DNA from: Acidiphilium sp. PA | GTDB lineage: Bacteria > Pseudomonadota > Alphaproteobacteria > Acetobacterales > Acetobacteraceae | Direction of reading: 5' to 3' | Length of the DNA stretch: 64,000 nt | Assembly: GCF_026191915.1 (NCBI RefSeq) | Contig: NZ_JAIMBY010000002.1 | Span: 310,001-374,000, forward strand | In this document: positions 51,440 through 59,186 of the stretch, one piece after another | Position numbering within the stretch: position 1 is the stretch's first letter | How the letters are laid out: each line of letters starts with the position of its first letter | Notes under the pieces: generated by a model | What the model was told of the DNA's origin: nothing | Seen by the model: only the letters and a program-made list of their open reading frames with translations | Database searches by the model: none | Program-made: the position numbers and the translations under genes

Positions 51440-52500
51440 GCGACCAGGCGCTCCACGAAACGGGTGAACAGATCGGGGTCGGCGTGGAAGACCTTCGGCT
51501 CGACCTCCGTGATGCCCTCTGTCAGGTAGGCGATGCCCTGGCCGCGCAGCGCGGCTATGGCGGATTGGTCCGGCGCGGGAAAGCGGATCATGCCGGAGAC
51601 GGCACCGCGGGGAGCGAACAGGGCGTTGTGCATGCCCGAACCGGCCTGACCGAGAATGATTTTCGCCTGCGCGAAGAGCCCGACCTGCTCGGCAAACGAT
51701 AGGCGCTCGGGCTGGATGATGCGAAAGCCGAACCGCGCCGCGGCGATGTCGGCCAGTGCTGCCTCGTTCGCGAGACGCCGGCGCGGTGCCGCCGGATTGG
51801 CGAAATCGCCGCGGGCGACGAACAAACGCGGCACGGGTTCCCCCGGCTGCTGGCCGACGCGGGCGGCGAACGCATCGATCAGCGGCGATACCAGCGGATG
51901 ATACCCCTCCGCCCGCGTCAGCAAGGGCAGGAGCAGCGCCTGATCGAGGTCGAGCCGCTCGTGCGCGGAATCGAACCAGATGGCGCGGGCCGGATCGATG
52001 CCGCAATGACGCTCAAGAATGTCGATCAGCCAGCTGGACATCTGACGGTCCAGCACCGGCAGGGCCATGCCGAACAAGGCGGGAAATCGCTCGGCCAGCA
52101 ACAGCTTCGGCAGCATCTCGATCAGGAAATGGCCGTAGACCCGCACACCCCAGCCATGAAACACCAGCCCGAGCCGCCGTTCACGCCGCGCCGGCAACGC
52201 CAGCGCCGCCGGCAGCATCGTGGACCCCGGACGCTCCACTTCGGGGCGCACATAAATCGGCATCATCGTGTTGTCATCGAGCAGCCGATCACCCGACCAC
52301 ATCAGGCCCGATGCGCCCAAGGTCGCCGGTATCGGCCCCAGCATCGCCAGATCGAACGGCGCCGGCACCGGACTCTCGATATGGTAGCGCCGGTAATAAT
52401 CCGCGATGAAGGTAGCGTCCCCGATCGCCACGGCCGGCAAAGCTGCCGGCGCACGCGCCGCCGCCAGGCGCACCCGACCGACGCCGGACGCTAGGAGCAT
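51430..52500 (-). CDS. GT61 family glycosyltransferase (capsule-type)
   Basis: The 356-residue product has the DUF563/GT61 pattern: GWGVRVYGHFLIEMLPKLLL, a middle VPRLFVARGDFANPAAPRRR, and ILGQAGSGMHNALFAPRGA. It transfers a sugar (often xylose-like) to surface polysaccharide. I choose ATG 52500; a longer TTG start would encode the left end of a repeat element and is unlikely. It overlaps the membrane protein gene at the 3' end. No glycan genes are next to it. Confidence 0.85.
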   Translation of the reverse strand: MLLASGVGRVRLAAARAPAALPAVAIGDATFIADYYRRYHIESPVPAPFDLAMLGPIPATLGASGLMWSGDRLLDDNTMMPIYVRPEVERPGSTMLPAALALPARRERRLGLVFHGWGVRVYGHFLIEMLPKLLLAERFPALFGMALPVLDRQMSSWLIDILERHCGIDPARAIWFDSAHERLDLDQALLLPLLTRAEGYHPLVSPLIDAFAARVGQQPGEPVPRLFVARGDFANPAAPRRRLANEAALADIAAARFGFRIIQPERLSFAEQVGLFAQAKIILGQAGSGMHNALFAPRGAVSGMIRFPAPDQSAIAALRGQGIAYLTEGITEVEPKVFHADPDLFTRFVERLVAYP

Positions 52501-52526
52501 GTGACGCCGGAGGACGGGGGCCTGCG

Positions 52527-52739
52527 CCTGGTAGAAGAAGGCCAAGGGGCTCTGCCCCCTGGACCCCTGCTAAGGGCGGAGCCCTTAGAACCCGCTAGCT
52601 TTAGGAATGGGGAGGGCGGTCGCGGGATTGGGCGCGGCGATTGCCGGGACGCCCTCCCCATTCCTAAAACTAATGGATTCCAAAGGTTTAGCCTTTGGCG
52701 GGGTCCAGGGGCAGAGCCCCTGGCCTTCCTTCTGCCAGG
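52527..52739. repeat. Five-hairpin palindromic element, copy B
   Basis: Ends CCTGGTAGAAGAAGGCC (52527-52543) and GGCCTTCCTTCTGCCAGG (52722-52739) are complementary. The internal hairpins follow the same order as copy A: GGGGC-TCT-GCCCC, CTAAGGGC-GGA-GCCCTTAG, a 23-position stem (52596-52618 with 52650-52672, 22 pairs, 31-base loop), CCAAAGG-TTTAG-CCTTTGG, and CCAGGGGCAGAGCCCCTGG. It begins 22 bases from the pepA stop and ends 27 bases from the GT61 start. Confidence 0.85.
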
Positions 52740-52761
52740 ACTCACCCCCCGTCCTTTGCGA

Positions 52762-54273
52762 TTACTGTTCGTAGTGGGCGGCAACGAGGCGATCGAGCAG
52801 GCGGACGCCGTAGCCGGTGGCGCCTTTGGGTGCGACGGCGCCGTCTTTGCTGGCCCAGGCCATGCCGGCGATATCGAGATGAGCCCAGGGGGTTTTATTG
52901 ACGAAGCGTTGCAGGAACTGGGCGGCGGTGACGGCGCCGCCGGCACGGCCGTTGCCGAGGTTTTTCATGTCCGCGATGTCGCAGTTGATCTGCTTGTCGT
53001 AGGCTTCGCCGAGCGGCATGCGCCATACGGTTTCGCCGGTGTAGGTGCCGGCTTCGATCAGGCGGTTTGCAAGATCGTCGTTATTGGCGAACAGTCCGGC
53101 GTTTTCGTGACCGAGGGCGACGATGATGGCGCCGGTGAGGGTGGCGAGGTCGACCATGAAGCGCGGTTTGAAGCGATTTTGGGCGTACCAGAGCACATCG
53201 GCCAGGACGAGGCGGCCTTCGGCGTCGGTGTTGAGGACTTCGATGGTCTGGCCGGAGGCGGATTTGACGATATCGCCCGGGCGTTGGGCAGTGCCTGAGG
53301 GCATGTTTTCGACCAGCCCGACCAGGCCGACGGCATCGACGCGGGCTTTACGGCCGGCGAGGGCGGCCATCAGGCCGATGACGGTGCCGGCGCCTGCCAT
53401 GTCCCATTTCATGTCTTCCATGCCGGCGGCGGGTTTGATGGAGATGCCACCAGTATCGAAGGTGACGCCTTTGCCGACGAAGACGACCGGGTCTTTGGGG
53501 ATGGGTTTGGTTTTTTTGCCGGATTTGCCGGTGGGTTCGGGTTCGGAGGCGCCGAGCCATTGCATGACGACCATGCGAGGTTCGCAGGCGCTACCCATGG
53601 CGACGCCGAGCAGGGCGCCGAAGCCGAGTTTTTCCATATCGCGCCGGTCGAAGATTTCGACCTTGACGCCAAGGGATTTGAGCGATTTGGCGCGATCGGC
53701 CATTTCCTCGGGGGTGAGTATGTTGGCGGGCTCGGAGACCAGGTCGCGCGTGAGTTCGACACCGGCGGCGAGGGCGGCGAGCGGGGCGTAGGCGGTGCGG
53801 GCGGCGGCGGAATCGTCGGACAGGATGGTGAGATCGGCCAGTTTGGGCTTTTGTTCCTCTTTCAGCGTGGTGCGGTATTTATCGAACCGGTAGGTGCGCA
53901 GACGGGCACCGAGGGCGGCGTGGGCGAGCATGGGGGCGGCGAGGCCATCGCCGGCGATGGCGGCGGTTTCGTGTTTCATGAGCGCGGCCACGGCAGTGGC
54001 GCCGGCGGTTTCGGCGTGGTGGGCGGTCAGTTCGTCGGATTTGCCGATACCGATGGCGACGACGCGGTCGAGCCCGGCGCCGGGTGCGAGCAGGACGGCG
54101 GACTGGCCGCGCTTGCCCTTGAAGTCGGCGGCGGCGAGGGCGCGGGTGAAGCCGCCGGCGAGCGCGGCATCGAGCGCAGCGGCGAGGCCGGTATGGGCTT
54201 CGTCCTCACCGAGCAGCAGTGCCAGGGCACCGGATTTCGGGAGCTCCATGCGGGCAAATGCGATATCGATCAT
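52762..54273 (-). CDS. pepA: Leucyl aminopeptidase (M17)
   Basis: The 503-residue di-metal aminopeptidase has the signature NTDAEGRLVLAD (348-359) with ligands Lys268, Asp273, Asp291, Asp350 and Glu352; spacing is that of E. coli PepA (270, 275, 293, 352, 354). It removes N-terminal residues from peptides; PepA homologues may also bind DNA. The N-terminal domain is normal. It is divergent from cysQ, with 93 bases between. Confidence 0.96.
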   Translation of the reverse strand: MIDIAFARMELPKSGALALLLGEDEAHTGLAAALDAALAGGFTRALAAADFKGKRGQSAVLLAPGAGLDRVVAIGIGKSDELTAHHAETAGATAVAALMKHETAAIAGDGLAAPMLAHAALGARLRTYRFDKYRTTLKEEQKPKLADLTILSDDSAAARTAYAPLAALAAGVELTRDLVSEPANILTPEEMADRAKSLKSLGVKVEIFDRRDMEKLGFGALLGVAMGSACEPRMVVMQWLGASEPEPTGKSGKKTKPIPKDPVVFVGKGVTFDTGGISIKPAAGMEDMKWDMAGAGTVIGLMAALAGRKARVDAVGLVGLVENMPSGTAQRPGDIVKSASGQTIEVLNTDAEGRLVLADVLWYAQNRFKPRFMVDLATLTGAIIVALGHENAGLFANNDDLANRLIEAGTYTGETVWRMPLGEAYDKQINCDIADMKNLGNGRAGGAVTAAQFLQRFVNKTPWAHLDIAGMAWASKDGAVAPKGATGYGVRLLDRLVAAHYEQ

Positions 54274-54366
54274 GCTGTGCGTTTCATCCTTTTGGGGTCA
54301 TTTCGGATCGGTTGCCATCATGCCCGCCTATTTGCGGTTTTCCAAGCCCGGCGATATGGACCTTGC

Positions 54367-55128
54367 ATGAATGATGTTGATTTACTTGAGCTTGCGGCCT
54401 CGCTGGCCGAGGCCGCGGGGCGTGAAATTCTGGCGGTGCGGGCGGGTGGCTTTACCGTCGATCGCAAGGAGGACCACTCGCCGGTGACGCTTGCGGACAT
54501 GCGGGCGGAGCGGGTGATCGTGGCGGGGCTGCGCGCGGCGGCGCCCGAAATTCCGGTAATTGCCGAGGAAGAAGTGGCGGCGGGGCGGCAGACCGAGCCG
54601 GGGGCGCGGTTCTGGCTGGTCGATCCGCTGGATGGCACGCGCGAGTTTGCCGCCGGGCGGGATGAGTTCGCCGTGTGTGTGGGGCTGGTGGTCGAGGGCC
54701 GGGTGGTGCTGGGTGCGGTCGGCGCACCGGCCCAGGGGGCGGTGTATGGCGGCATCGTTGGTGCTGGCGCGTGGCGGCAGGATGCGACGGGGCGGCGGCG
54801 GATTGCGGCGCGGCTGCCACCCGAGGAGGGGATTACCGTTTATGCCTCGCGTCATTATGCCGATGATCCGCTGCTGGCTGAATATCTGGCGCGGTACAAG
54901 GTTGCGACGTTGACCAATATCGGCTCGGCGTTGAAATTCTGCCGGTTGGCCGAGGGTGTGGCCGATTTTTATCCGCGGCTGGGGCGGACGATGGAGTGGG
55001 ACACCGCGGCCCCGCAGGCGGTGCTGGAGGCGGCCGGCGGACGTGTGGTGACGATGGATGAGCGGCCGCTCGGGTATGGCAAGGCGGGATTCGAGAATCC
55101 GCATTTTCTGTGTTTTGGCGCGGGGTGA
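54367..55128 (+). CDS. cysQ: 3'(2'),5'-bisphosphate nucleotidase
   Basis: The 253-residue inositol-monophosphatase-fold enzyme removes the 3'-phosphate from PAP, recycling the by-product of sulfotransferases and sulfate assimilation. Metal motifs: EEE (67-69), DPLDGT (86-91) and a late EWDTAAPQAVLEAAGG. ATG 54367 opens the conserved MNDVDLLEL. A sulfotransferase gene in the same window gives it a nearby source of PAP, but the genes are 24 kb apart. Inositol or histidinol phosphatase activity is less likely. Confidence 0.88.
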   Translation: MNDVDLLELAASLAEAAGREILAVRAGGFTVDRKEDHSPVTLADMRAERVIVAGLRAAAPEIPVIAEEEVAAGRQTEPGARFWLVDPLDGTREFAAGRDEFAVCVGLVVEGRVVLGAVGAPAQGAVYGGIVGAGAWRQDATGRRRIAARLPPEEGITVYASRHYADDPLLAEYLARYKVATLTNIGSALKFCRLAEGVADFYPRLGRTMEWDTAAPQAVLEAAGGRVVTMDERPLGYGKAGFENPHFLCFGAG

Positions 55129-55168
55129 AGCGCAGCCTCTGGGCGCTTGGGCGTCGCCGCGATTGCGT

Positions 55169-55639
55169 TCAATCGGATTCGAAGTCTGACGCCTGGTTGC
55201 CGAGGAGGAAACGGGGGCCTGGTCCGGCGCGGGCGGCGCGATCGTTCGGGTTGTAGAGGGCGCAGCGATCGAGCGAGAGGCAACCGCAACCGATGCAGCC
55301 GCCGAGCAGTTCGTGGGTTTTTTGCAGCAGCGTGATCTTCTCGGCGAGGGCGGATTGGAATCTGGTGCCGATGGCTTGCCAGTCCGCGGCCGATGGTGCG
55401 TGGCCTCGTGGCAATGTGGCGAGTTCGGCTTCGATTTCGCTGATGGTGAGGCCGAGTTGTTGCGCGATCAGGGCGAAGGAGAGGCGCCGGATATCGGCGC
55501 GGGCGAAGCGGCGCTGATTACCGGCGCCGCGGGTGGCGGTAACGAGGCCGCGGGTTTCGTAGAAGCGGATTGCGGAGACGGACAGGCCGGTTCTGCGGGC
55601 GAGGTCACCGATCGATAGGGTGGCGGCCAGATTTTTCAT
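55169..55639 (-). CDS. soxR: Redox-sensitive MerR-type regulator SoxR
   Basis: The 156-residue product has an N-terminal winged helix (LSIGDLARRTGLSVSAIRFY) and the 2Fe-2S ligand set CIGCGCLSLDRC (Cys115, 118, 120, 126), spaced as in E. coli SoxR. It activates genes on oxidation by redox-active compounds. ATG 55639 is preferred over the preceding TTG. Its box lies 24 bases upstream in the shared divergent promoter. Confidence 0.95.
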   Translation of the reverse strand: MKNLAATLSIGDLARRTGLSVSAIRFYETRGLVTATRGAGNQRRFARADIRRLSFALIAQQLGLTISEIEAELATLPRGHAPSAADWQAIGTRFQSALAEKITLLQKTHELLGGCIGCGCLSLDRCALYNPNDRAARAGPGPRFLLGNQASDFESD

Positions 55640-55658
55640 CAATACCAGGAAAAAATAC

Positions 55659-55689
55659 TTGATCTCAAGTTAGCTTGAGGTTCTAGACG
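55659..55689 (+). promoter_or_regulatory. SoxR box in a long-spacer promoter
   Basis: The dyad CTCAAGTTAGCTTGAG (55664-55679) matches the SoxR operator (CCTCAAGTTAACTTGAGG) closely; the complementary strand reads CCTCAAGCTAACTTGAGA. On the plus strand TTGATC (55659-55664) and TAGACG (55684-55689) are 19 bases apart, the stretched spacing typical of MerR-family targets. It therefore drives the VOC gene and overlaps the soxR promoter. Confidence 0.88.
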
Positions 55690-55734
55690 TTGCAACCGGC
55701 GAGCGATTTCCGCCTGAACATTGAGGAGATTGAA

Positions 55735-56112
55735 ATGTCGGCTTTACGGATTGAGCATGTGAATATCACGGTTGCGGACCCTGAGCGCACGGCGCGGCTG
55801 ATGGCGGCGCTGTTTGACTGGCGGGTTCGGTGGAGCGGTGCCGCACGGAACGGGGGCCATTCGATCCATGTCGGGACGTCGGATCATTATGTGGCGCTCT
55901 ACAATGGTGGCCAAGCTGCCGAGGTGTTCGCCAAGGGGCGGCCACTGAACCATATTGGCGTGGAGGTTGATGATCTGGCTGATACCGAAGCGCGGGTGAT
56001 TGCGGTGGGGTTAACGCCGTTCAGCCATGATGATTATGAGCCAGGGCGGCGGTTCTATTTTTTCGACCCGGACGGAATAGAATATGAGGTGGTGAGTTAC
56101 GCGGCGCCCTGA
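55735..56112 (+). CDS. VOC/glyoxalase family protein under SoxR control
   Basis: The 125-residue product has the bleomycin-resistance/glyoxalase fold: ALRIEHVNITVADPERTARL, HIGVEVDDLADTEARV and FYFFDPDGIEYEVVSY, giving His and Glu metal-ligand positions. GAGGAG lies before ATG 55735. The SoxR box upstream suggests induction by redox-cycling compounds; detoxification or dioxygenase activity is inferred. The stop codon lies in the loop of a perfect hairpin. Confidence 0.9.
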   Translation: MSALRIEHVNITVADPERTARLMAALFDWRVRWSGAARNGGHSIHVGTSDHYVALYNGGQAAEVFAKGRPLNHIGVEVDDLADTEARVIAVGLTPFSHDDYEPGRRFYFFDPDGIEYEVVSYAAP

Positions 56113-56121
56113 GGGCGCCGC
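56101..56121 (+). terminator. Hairpin with the stop codon in its loop
   Basis: GCGGCGCCC (56101-56109), loop TGA (the stop codon of the VOC gene), GGGCGCCGC (56113-56121): nine perfect G-C-rich pairs. A T-run follows within the A/T-rich repeat (TTTTTT at about 56139-56144). Together they could be the transcription end. Confidence 0.6.
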
Positions 56122-56130
56122 TGGCCTCGT

Positions 56131-56184
56131 TTGAAGAGTTTTTTGCTTCGTTTTTTCAAAAAAGAAGCTCTTCCTTACCTTTCT
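56131..56184. repeat. A/T-rich inverted element, single-armed copy 7
   Basis: GAAGAGTTTTTTGCTTCG, then TTTTTTCAAAAAAGAAGC and TCTTCCTTACCTTTC. The stem is GCTTC(G)TTTTTT with AAAAAAGAAGC, one base bulged. It lies between convergent genes (VOC and aminotransferase). Confidence 0.75.
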
Positions 56185-56192
56185 GCGTCAGT

Positions 56193-57377
56193 TTATGCGG
56201 CGGCGAGATAGTCGATCGCCGCGTTGACGCCGCCGTTGGCGTGGGGGACGCCGGCGAGGCGGAGGGAGAGTTCCACGGTGGACAGGGTGCCGAGGATCAT
56301 CGGTTCGTTGAGGTCGCCCATGTGGCCGATGCGGAAGACCTGGCCGCCGAGCGGGTCGAGGCCGCCGCCGAGGGAGACGTTGAAACGGTCGTAGGCAATT
56401 TTGCGCACGGCTTCAGCGTCGTGGCCTTCGGGCATTTTGATGGTCGTGACCGAGTCTGAGCGGCGTTTGGGGTCGGTGCAGAAGAAGGCGACGCCCTGGT
56501 TGCCGCTCCAGATCGAGACGGCGCGGCGGGTTGCCTCGGCGAGGCGGTGATGCCGGCGCCAGACGTTTTCGATGCCTTCGGATTCGAGCAGGCGGACGGA
56601 TTCGACCAGGCCGTAGAAGGGTGGCACGGGAACGGTGCCGACGAAGCTACGGTGGCGACGGGCCATCATTTTGGTCCAGTCGAAATAAAACCTTGTGAGG
56701 GTTGCGGATTTATGGGCGTCGAGCGCTTTTTCACTGACCGCGGTGAACGCGAGACCTGCGGGCAGCATGAGGCCTTTCTGGCTGCCGCCGACCACCGCAT
56801 CGATCCCCCAATCGCTCATGCGGAACTCGAACGAGGCGAAGGAGGAGATGGTATCGACCAGGAACAGGGCAGGGTGATTGGCGGCATCGATGGCGGCGCG
56901 GATGGCAGGCAGGTCGAGTGCCACGCCGGTCGAGGTTTCGTTATGAACGATGCAGACCGCTTTGATCTGGTGGGATTTATCAGCGAGGAGTCGTTCGGTG
57001 ATCATCGCGGGGTCGACGCCGCGGCGCCAGTCGGTTTCGGGCATTTCGGTGTTCAGGCCGAAGCGTTTGGCCATGGCACCCCAGGTGCGCGAGAAATAGC
57101 CGCATTCTGGCATCAGGATGGTATCGCCGGGTGAGAACAGGTTCTGGATCGTGGCTTCCCAGGCGCCGTGACCGCTGGCGGTGTAGATGAAGACCTCGCC
57201 GGTGGTGAACAGCAGGCGTTTCAGGCCGGCAACGCCCTGATCGTATATGTCGATGAAGTCGTCCGACATGAAATCGATGGTCGGGACGTCCATGGCGCGG
57301 AGGATGCTGTCGGGGATGTTGGTCGGGCCAGGGTTGGCGAAGAACAGGCGGCCTGGCTTGCGGGGCTTGGTTGACAT
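56193..57377 (-). CDS. Serine-glyoxylate aminotransferase
   Basis: The 394-residue PLP enzyme is class V. It has FANPGPTNIPDSILRAM, YTASGHGAWEAT, TSTGVALDLPAI, the PLP Lys201 in GGSQKGLMLP, and GLVESVRLL. It converts serine and glyoxylate to hydroxypyruvate and glycine, as in the serine cycle or photorespiratory salvage. A malate thiokinase or hydroxypyruvate reductase neighbour is absent, so glyoxylate detoxification is also possible. It is divergent from dapB with 221 bases between. Confidence 0.9.
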   Translation of the reverse strand: MSTKPRKPGRLFFANPGPTNIPDSILRAMDVPTIDFMSDDFIDIYDQGVAGLKRLLFTTGEVFIYTASGHGAWEATIQNLFSPGDTILMPECGYFSRTWGAMAKRFGLNTEMPETDWRRGVDPAMITERLLADKSHQIKAVCIVHNETSTGVALDLPAIRAAIDAANHPALFLVDTISSFASFEFRMSDWGIDAVVGGSQKGLMLPAGLAFTAVSEKALDAHKSATLTRFYFDWTKMMARRHRSFVGTVPVPPFYGLVESVRLLESEGIENVWRRHHRLAEATRRAVSIWSGNQGVAFFCTDPKRRSDSVTTIKMPEGHDAEAVRKIAYDRFNVSLGGGLDPLGGQVFRIGHMGDLNEPMILGTLSTVELSLRLAGVPHANGGVNAAIDYLAAA

Positions 57378-57598
57378 GGTGTTTGATGATCCTGGCGATG
57401 CGTGGCGTTGTTGACCGCAGTCTGACGTTGAGTTGGCTGGACGGCAAGACCCGACATGGCCTTCGTGTTGAATGCGGCGAGGGCGATGCCGGACGAGCGT
57501 GGTGGAGATACCGCCGCGGTAGCGATGGATATTTGCAATCGTCGGGCGGATCGGGCCCGATTGCCAAACGCGGTGCGTCGTCCGATACCGGTCGGGTT

Positions 57599-58342
57599 AT
57601 GAATGCACAACCGATCCGAATGGGCATTGCCGGCATCACCGGCCGTATGGGCAGGCTGCTCGCCAACTCCGTGCCGGCCGCCGGTGCGCTCCTGGCTGGT
57701 GGTATCGGCCATACCGGCGGTCTGACCGATCTTGCCGCAAACGCTGATGTCATCATCGATTTTACCACCCAGGCCACGGTCCGCGGGCATGCGGGCATTC
57801 TGGCTGAGCGCGGCATTCCCTGGGTGCTTGGCACCACCGGCCTGACCGCGGAGGATGACGCTGCGGTCCGCGCCGCTTCGGCGCACATTCCGGTGTTCCA
57901 GGCCGCGAATTTCGCGCCGGGCGTCAATCTGGTGTTCGCCCTGGCCGAGCGCCTTGGTGCCGCCCTTGCCGCCAGCACGCACGATGCCGAGATCCTGGAA
58001 ATGCACCACCGCCAGAAGATCGACGCGCCGTCCGGCACCGCCATCAGCCTTGGCCAGGCGATCGCGCGGGGCAGGGGGGTCGAGCTTGCGTCGGTCATGC
58101 AATCGGGGCGCGATGGCCATACCGGCCCGCGCGCGGCGGGTGCCATCGGCTTTGCCGCCTTGCGCGGTGGCCAGATCGTCGGCAGCCACAGTGCGATGTT
58201 CACCAGTGCGACCGAACAGATCACCCTGACCCATCACGCGCTCGACCGGCGCATTTTTGCCGATGGCGCGGTGCAGGCGGCGCTGTTCCTGGTTTCGAGA
58301 CCCGCCGGACTGTACGGCATGCGCGACCTGCTCGGCCTATGA
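57599..58342 (+). CDS. dapB: 4-hydroxy-tetrahydrodipicolinate reductase
   Basis: The 247-residue product of the lysine/diaminopimelate pathway has the NAD(P) fold MGIAGITGRMGR, DFTTQATVRGHAG and the active site EMHHRQKIDAPSGTA. ATG 57599 opens the conserved fold; the open frame upstream is not homologous. It overlaps the aldo/keto reductase gene by four bases. Confidence 0.95.
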   Translation: MNAQPIRMGIAGITGRMGRLLANSVPAAGALLAGGIGHTGGLTDLAANADVIIDFTTQATVRGHAGILAERGIPWVLGTTGLTAEDDAAVRAASAHIPVFQAANFAPGVNLVFALAERLGAALAASTHDAEILEMHHRQKIDAPSGTAISLGQAIARGRGVELASVMQSGRDGHTGPRAAGAIGFAALRGGQIVGSHSAMFTSATEQITLTHHALDRRIFADGAVQAALFLVSRPAGLYGMRDLLGL

Positions 58343-59178
58343 TCGCGCAGATCACGCTGCGGGACGGCACGCCGGTGCCCGCCATCGGCCAGGGGACGTG
58401 GAACGTGGGCGATGCCCGATCGAGCGCCGCCGGCGAACGGGCCGCACTGCGCGCCGGCATCGATCGGGGCCTTACGCTGATCGATACCGCGGAAATGTAT
58501 GGCGAGGGCAAGTCCGAACGGTTGATCGCCGACGTCATCGCCGGCCAGCGCGAGCGGGTGTTTCTGGTCAGCAAAATCTATCCTCACAACGCTTCGGCGG
58601 CCGGTGTCGCGCGGGCCTGTGCCGCCAGCTTGCGGCGGCTCGGCACCGATTATCTCGATTTGTATCTGCTGCATTGGCGCGGCAGCCACCCGCTGGCGGA
58701 AACCATCGCCGCGTTCGAACGCCTGCGCGCGGCCGGCGATATCCGGCGGTGGGGGGTGTCGAATTTCGATACGGATGACATGACCGAACTGCTGGCGCTG
58801 CCGGAGGGGGGCCAGTGCGCCACCAACCAGGTGCTCTATCACCCCGATGCGCGCGGCATCGAATTCGATCTGCTGCCGTGGTGCCGCCGCCACTCCATGC
58901 CGATCATGGCCTATTCGCCGCTCGGTCAGGCCGGGGACCTGCTGCGCTCGCCGGCGCTGGCGGCTGTTGCGCAGCGCCATGGCGCGACACCGGCGCAGAT
59001 CGCGCTGGCCTGGTGCCTGCGGCAGGGTGACGTGATCGCGATCCCCAAGGCTGCCACGCTCGATCATGTCAATGAGAACGCCGCGGCCGCCGCCATCGTG
59101 CTGACCGAGCGGGATCTGGCGACGATCGATGCGGCTCATCCGCCGCCGCGGCGCAAGCAACCCCTGGCCATGCTGTAG
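58339..59178 (+). CDS. Aldo/keto reductase
   Basis: The 279-residue TIM-barrel oxidoreductase has Asp49, Tyr54 (LIDTAEMYGEGKSE) and Lys79 (FLVSKIYP); the fourth tetrad position is in YLLHWRG (His). NADPH-binding IPKAATLDHVNENAA is at the C-terminus. Substrate unknown; the gene is coupled to dapB by ATGA. Confidence 0.92.
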   Translation: MIAQITLRDGTPVPAIGQGTWNVGDARSSAAGERAALRAGIDRGLTLIDTAEMYGEGKSERLIADVIAGQRERVFLVSKIYPHNASAAGVARACAASLRRLGTDYLDLYLLHWRGSHPLAETIAAFERLRAAGDIRRWGVSNFDTDDMTELLALPEGGQCATNQVLYHPDARGIEFDLLPWCRRHSMPIMAYSPLGQAGDLLRSPALAAVAQRHGATPAQIALAWCLRQGDVIAIPKAATLDHVNENAAAAAIVLTERDLATIDAAHPPPRRKQPLAML

Positions 59179-59186
59179 GGGGGCCG

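Noticed and set aside
52501-52545. A TTG start extending the GT61 protein into the repeat element
   Set aside because: The extra 15 residues come from the element's left end and have no family support; ATG 52500 is preferred.
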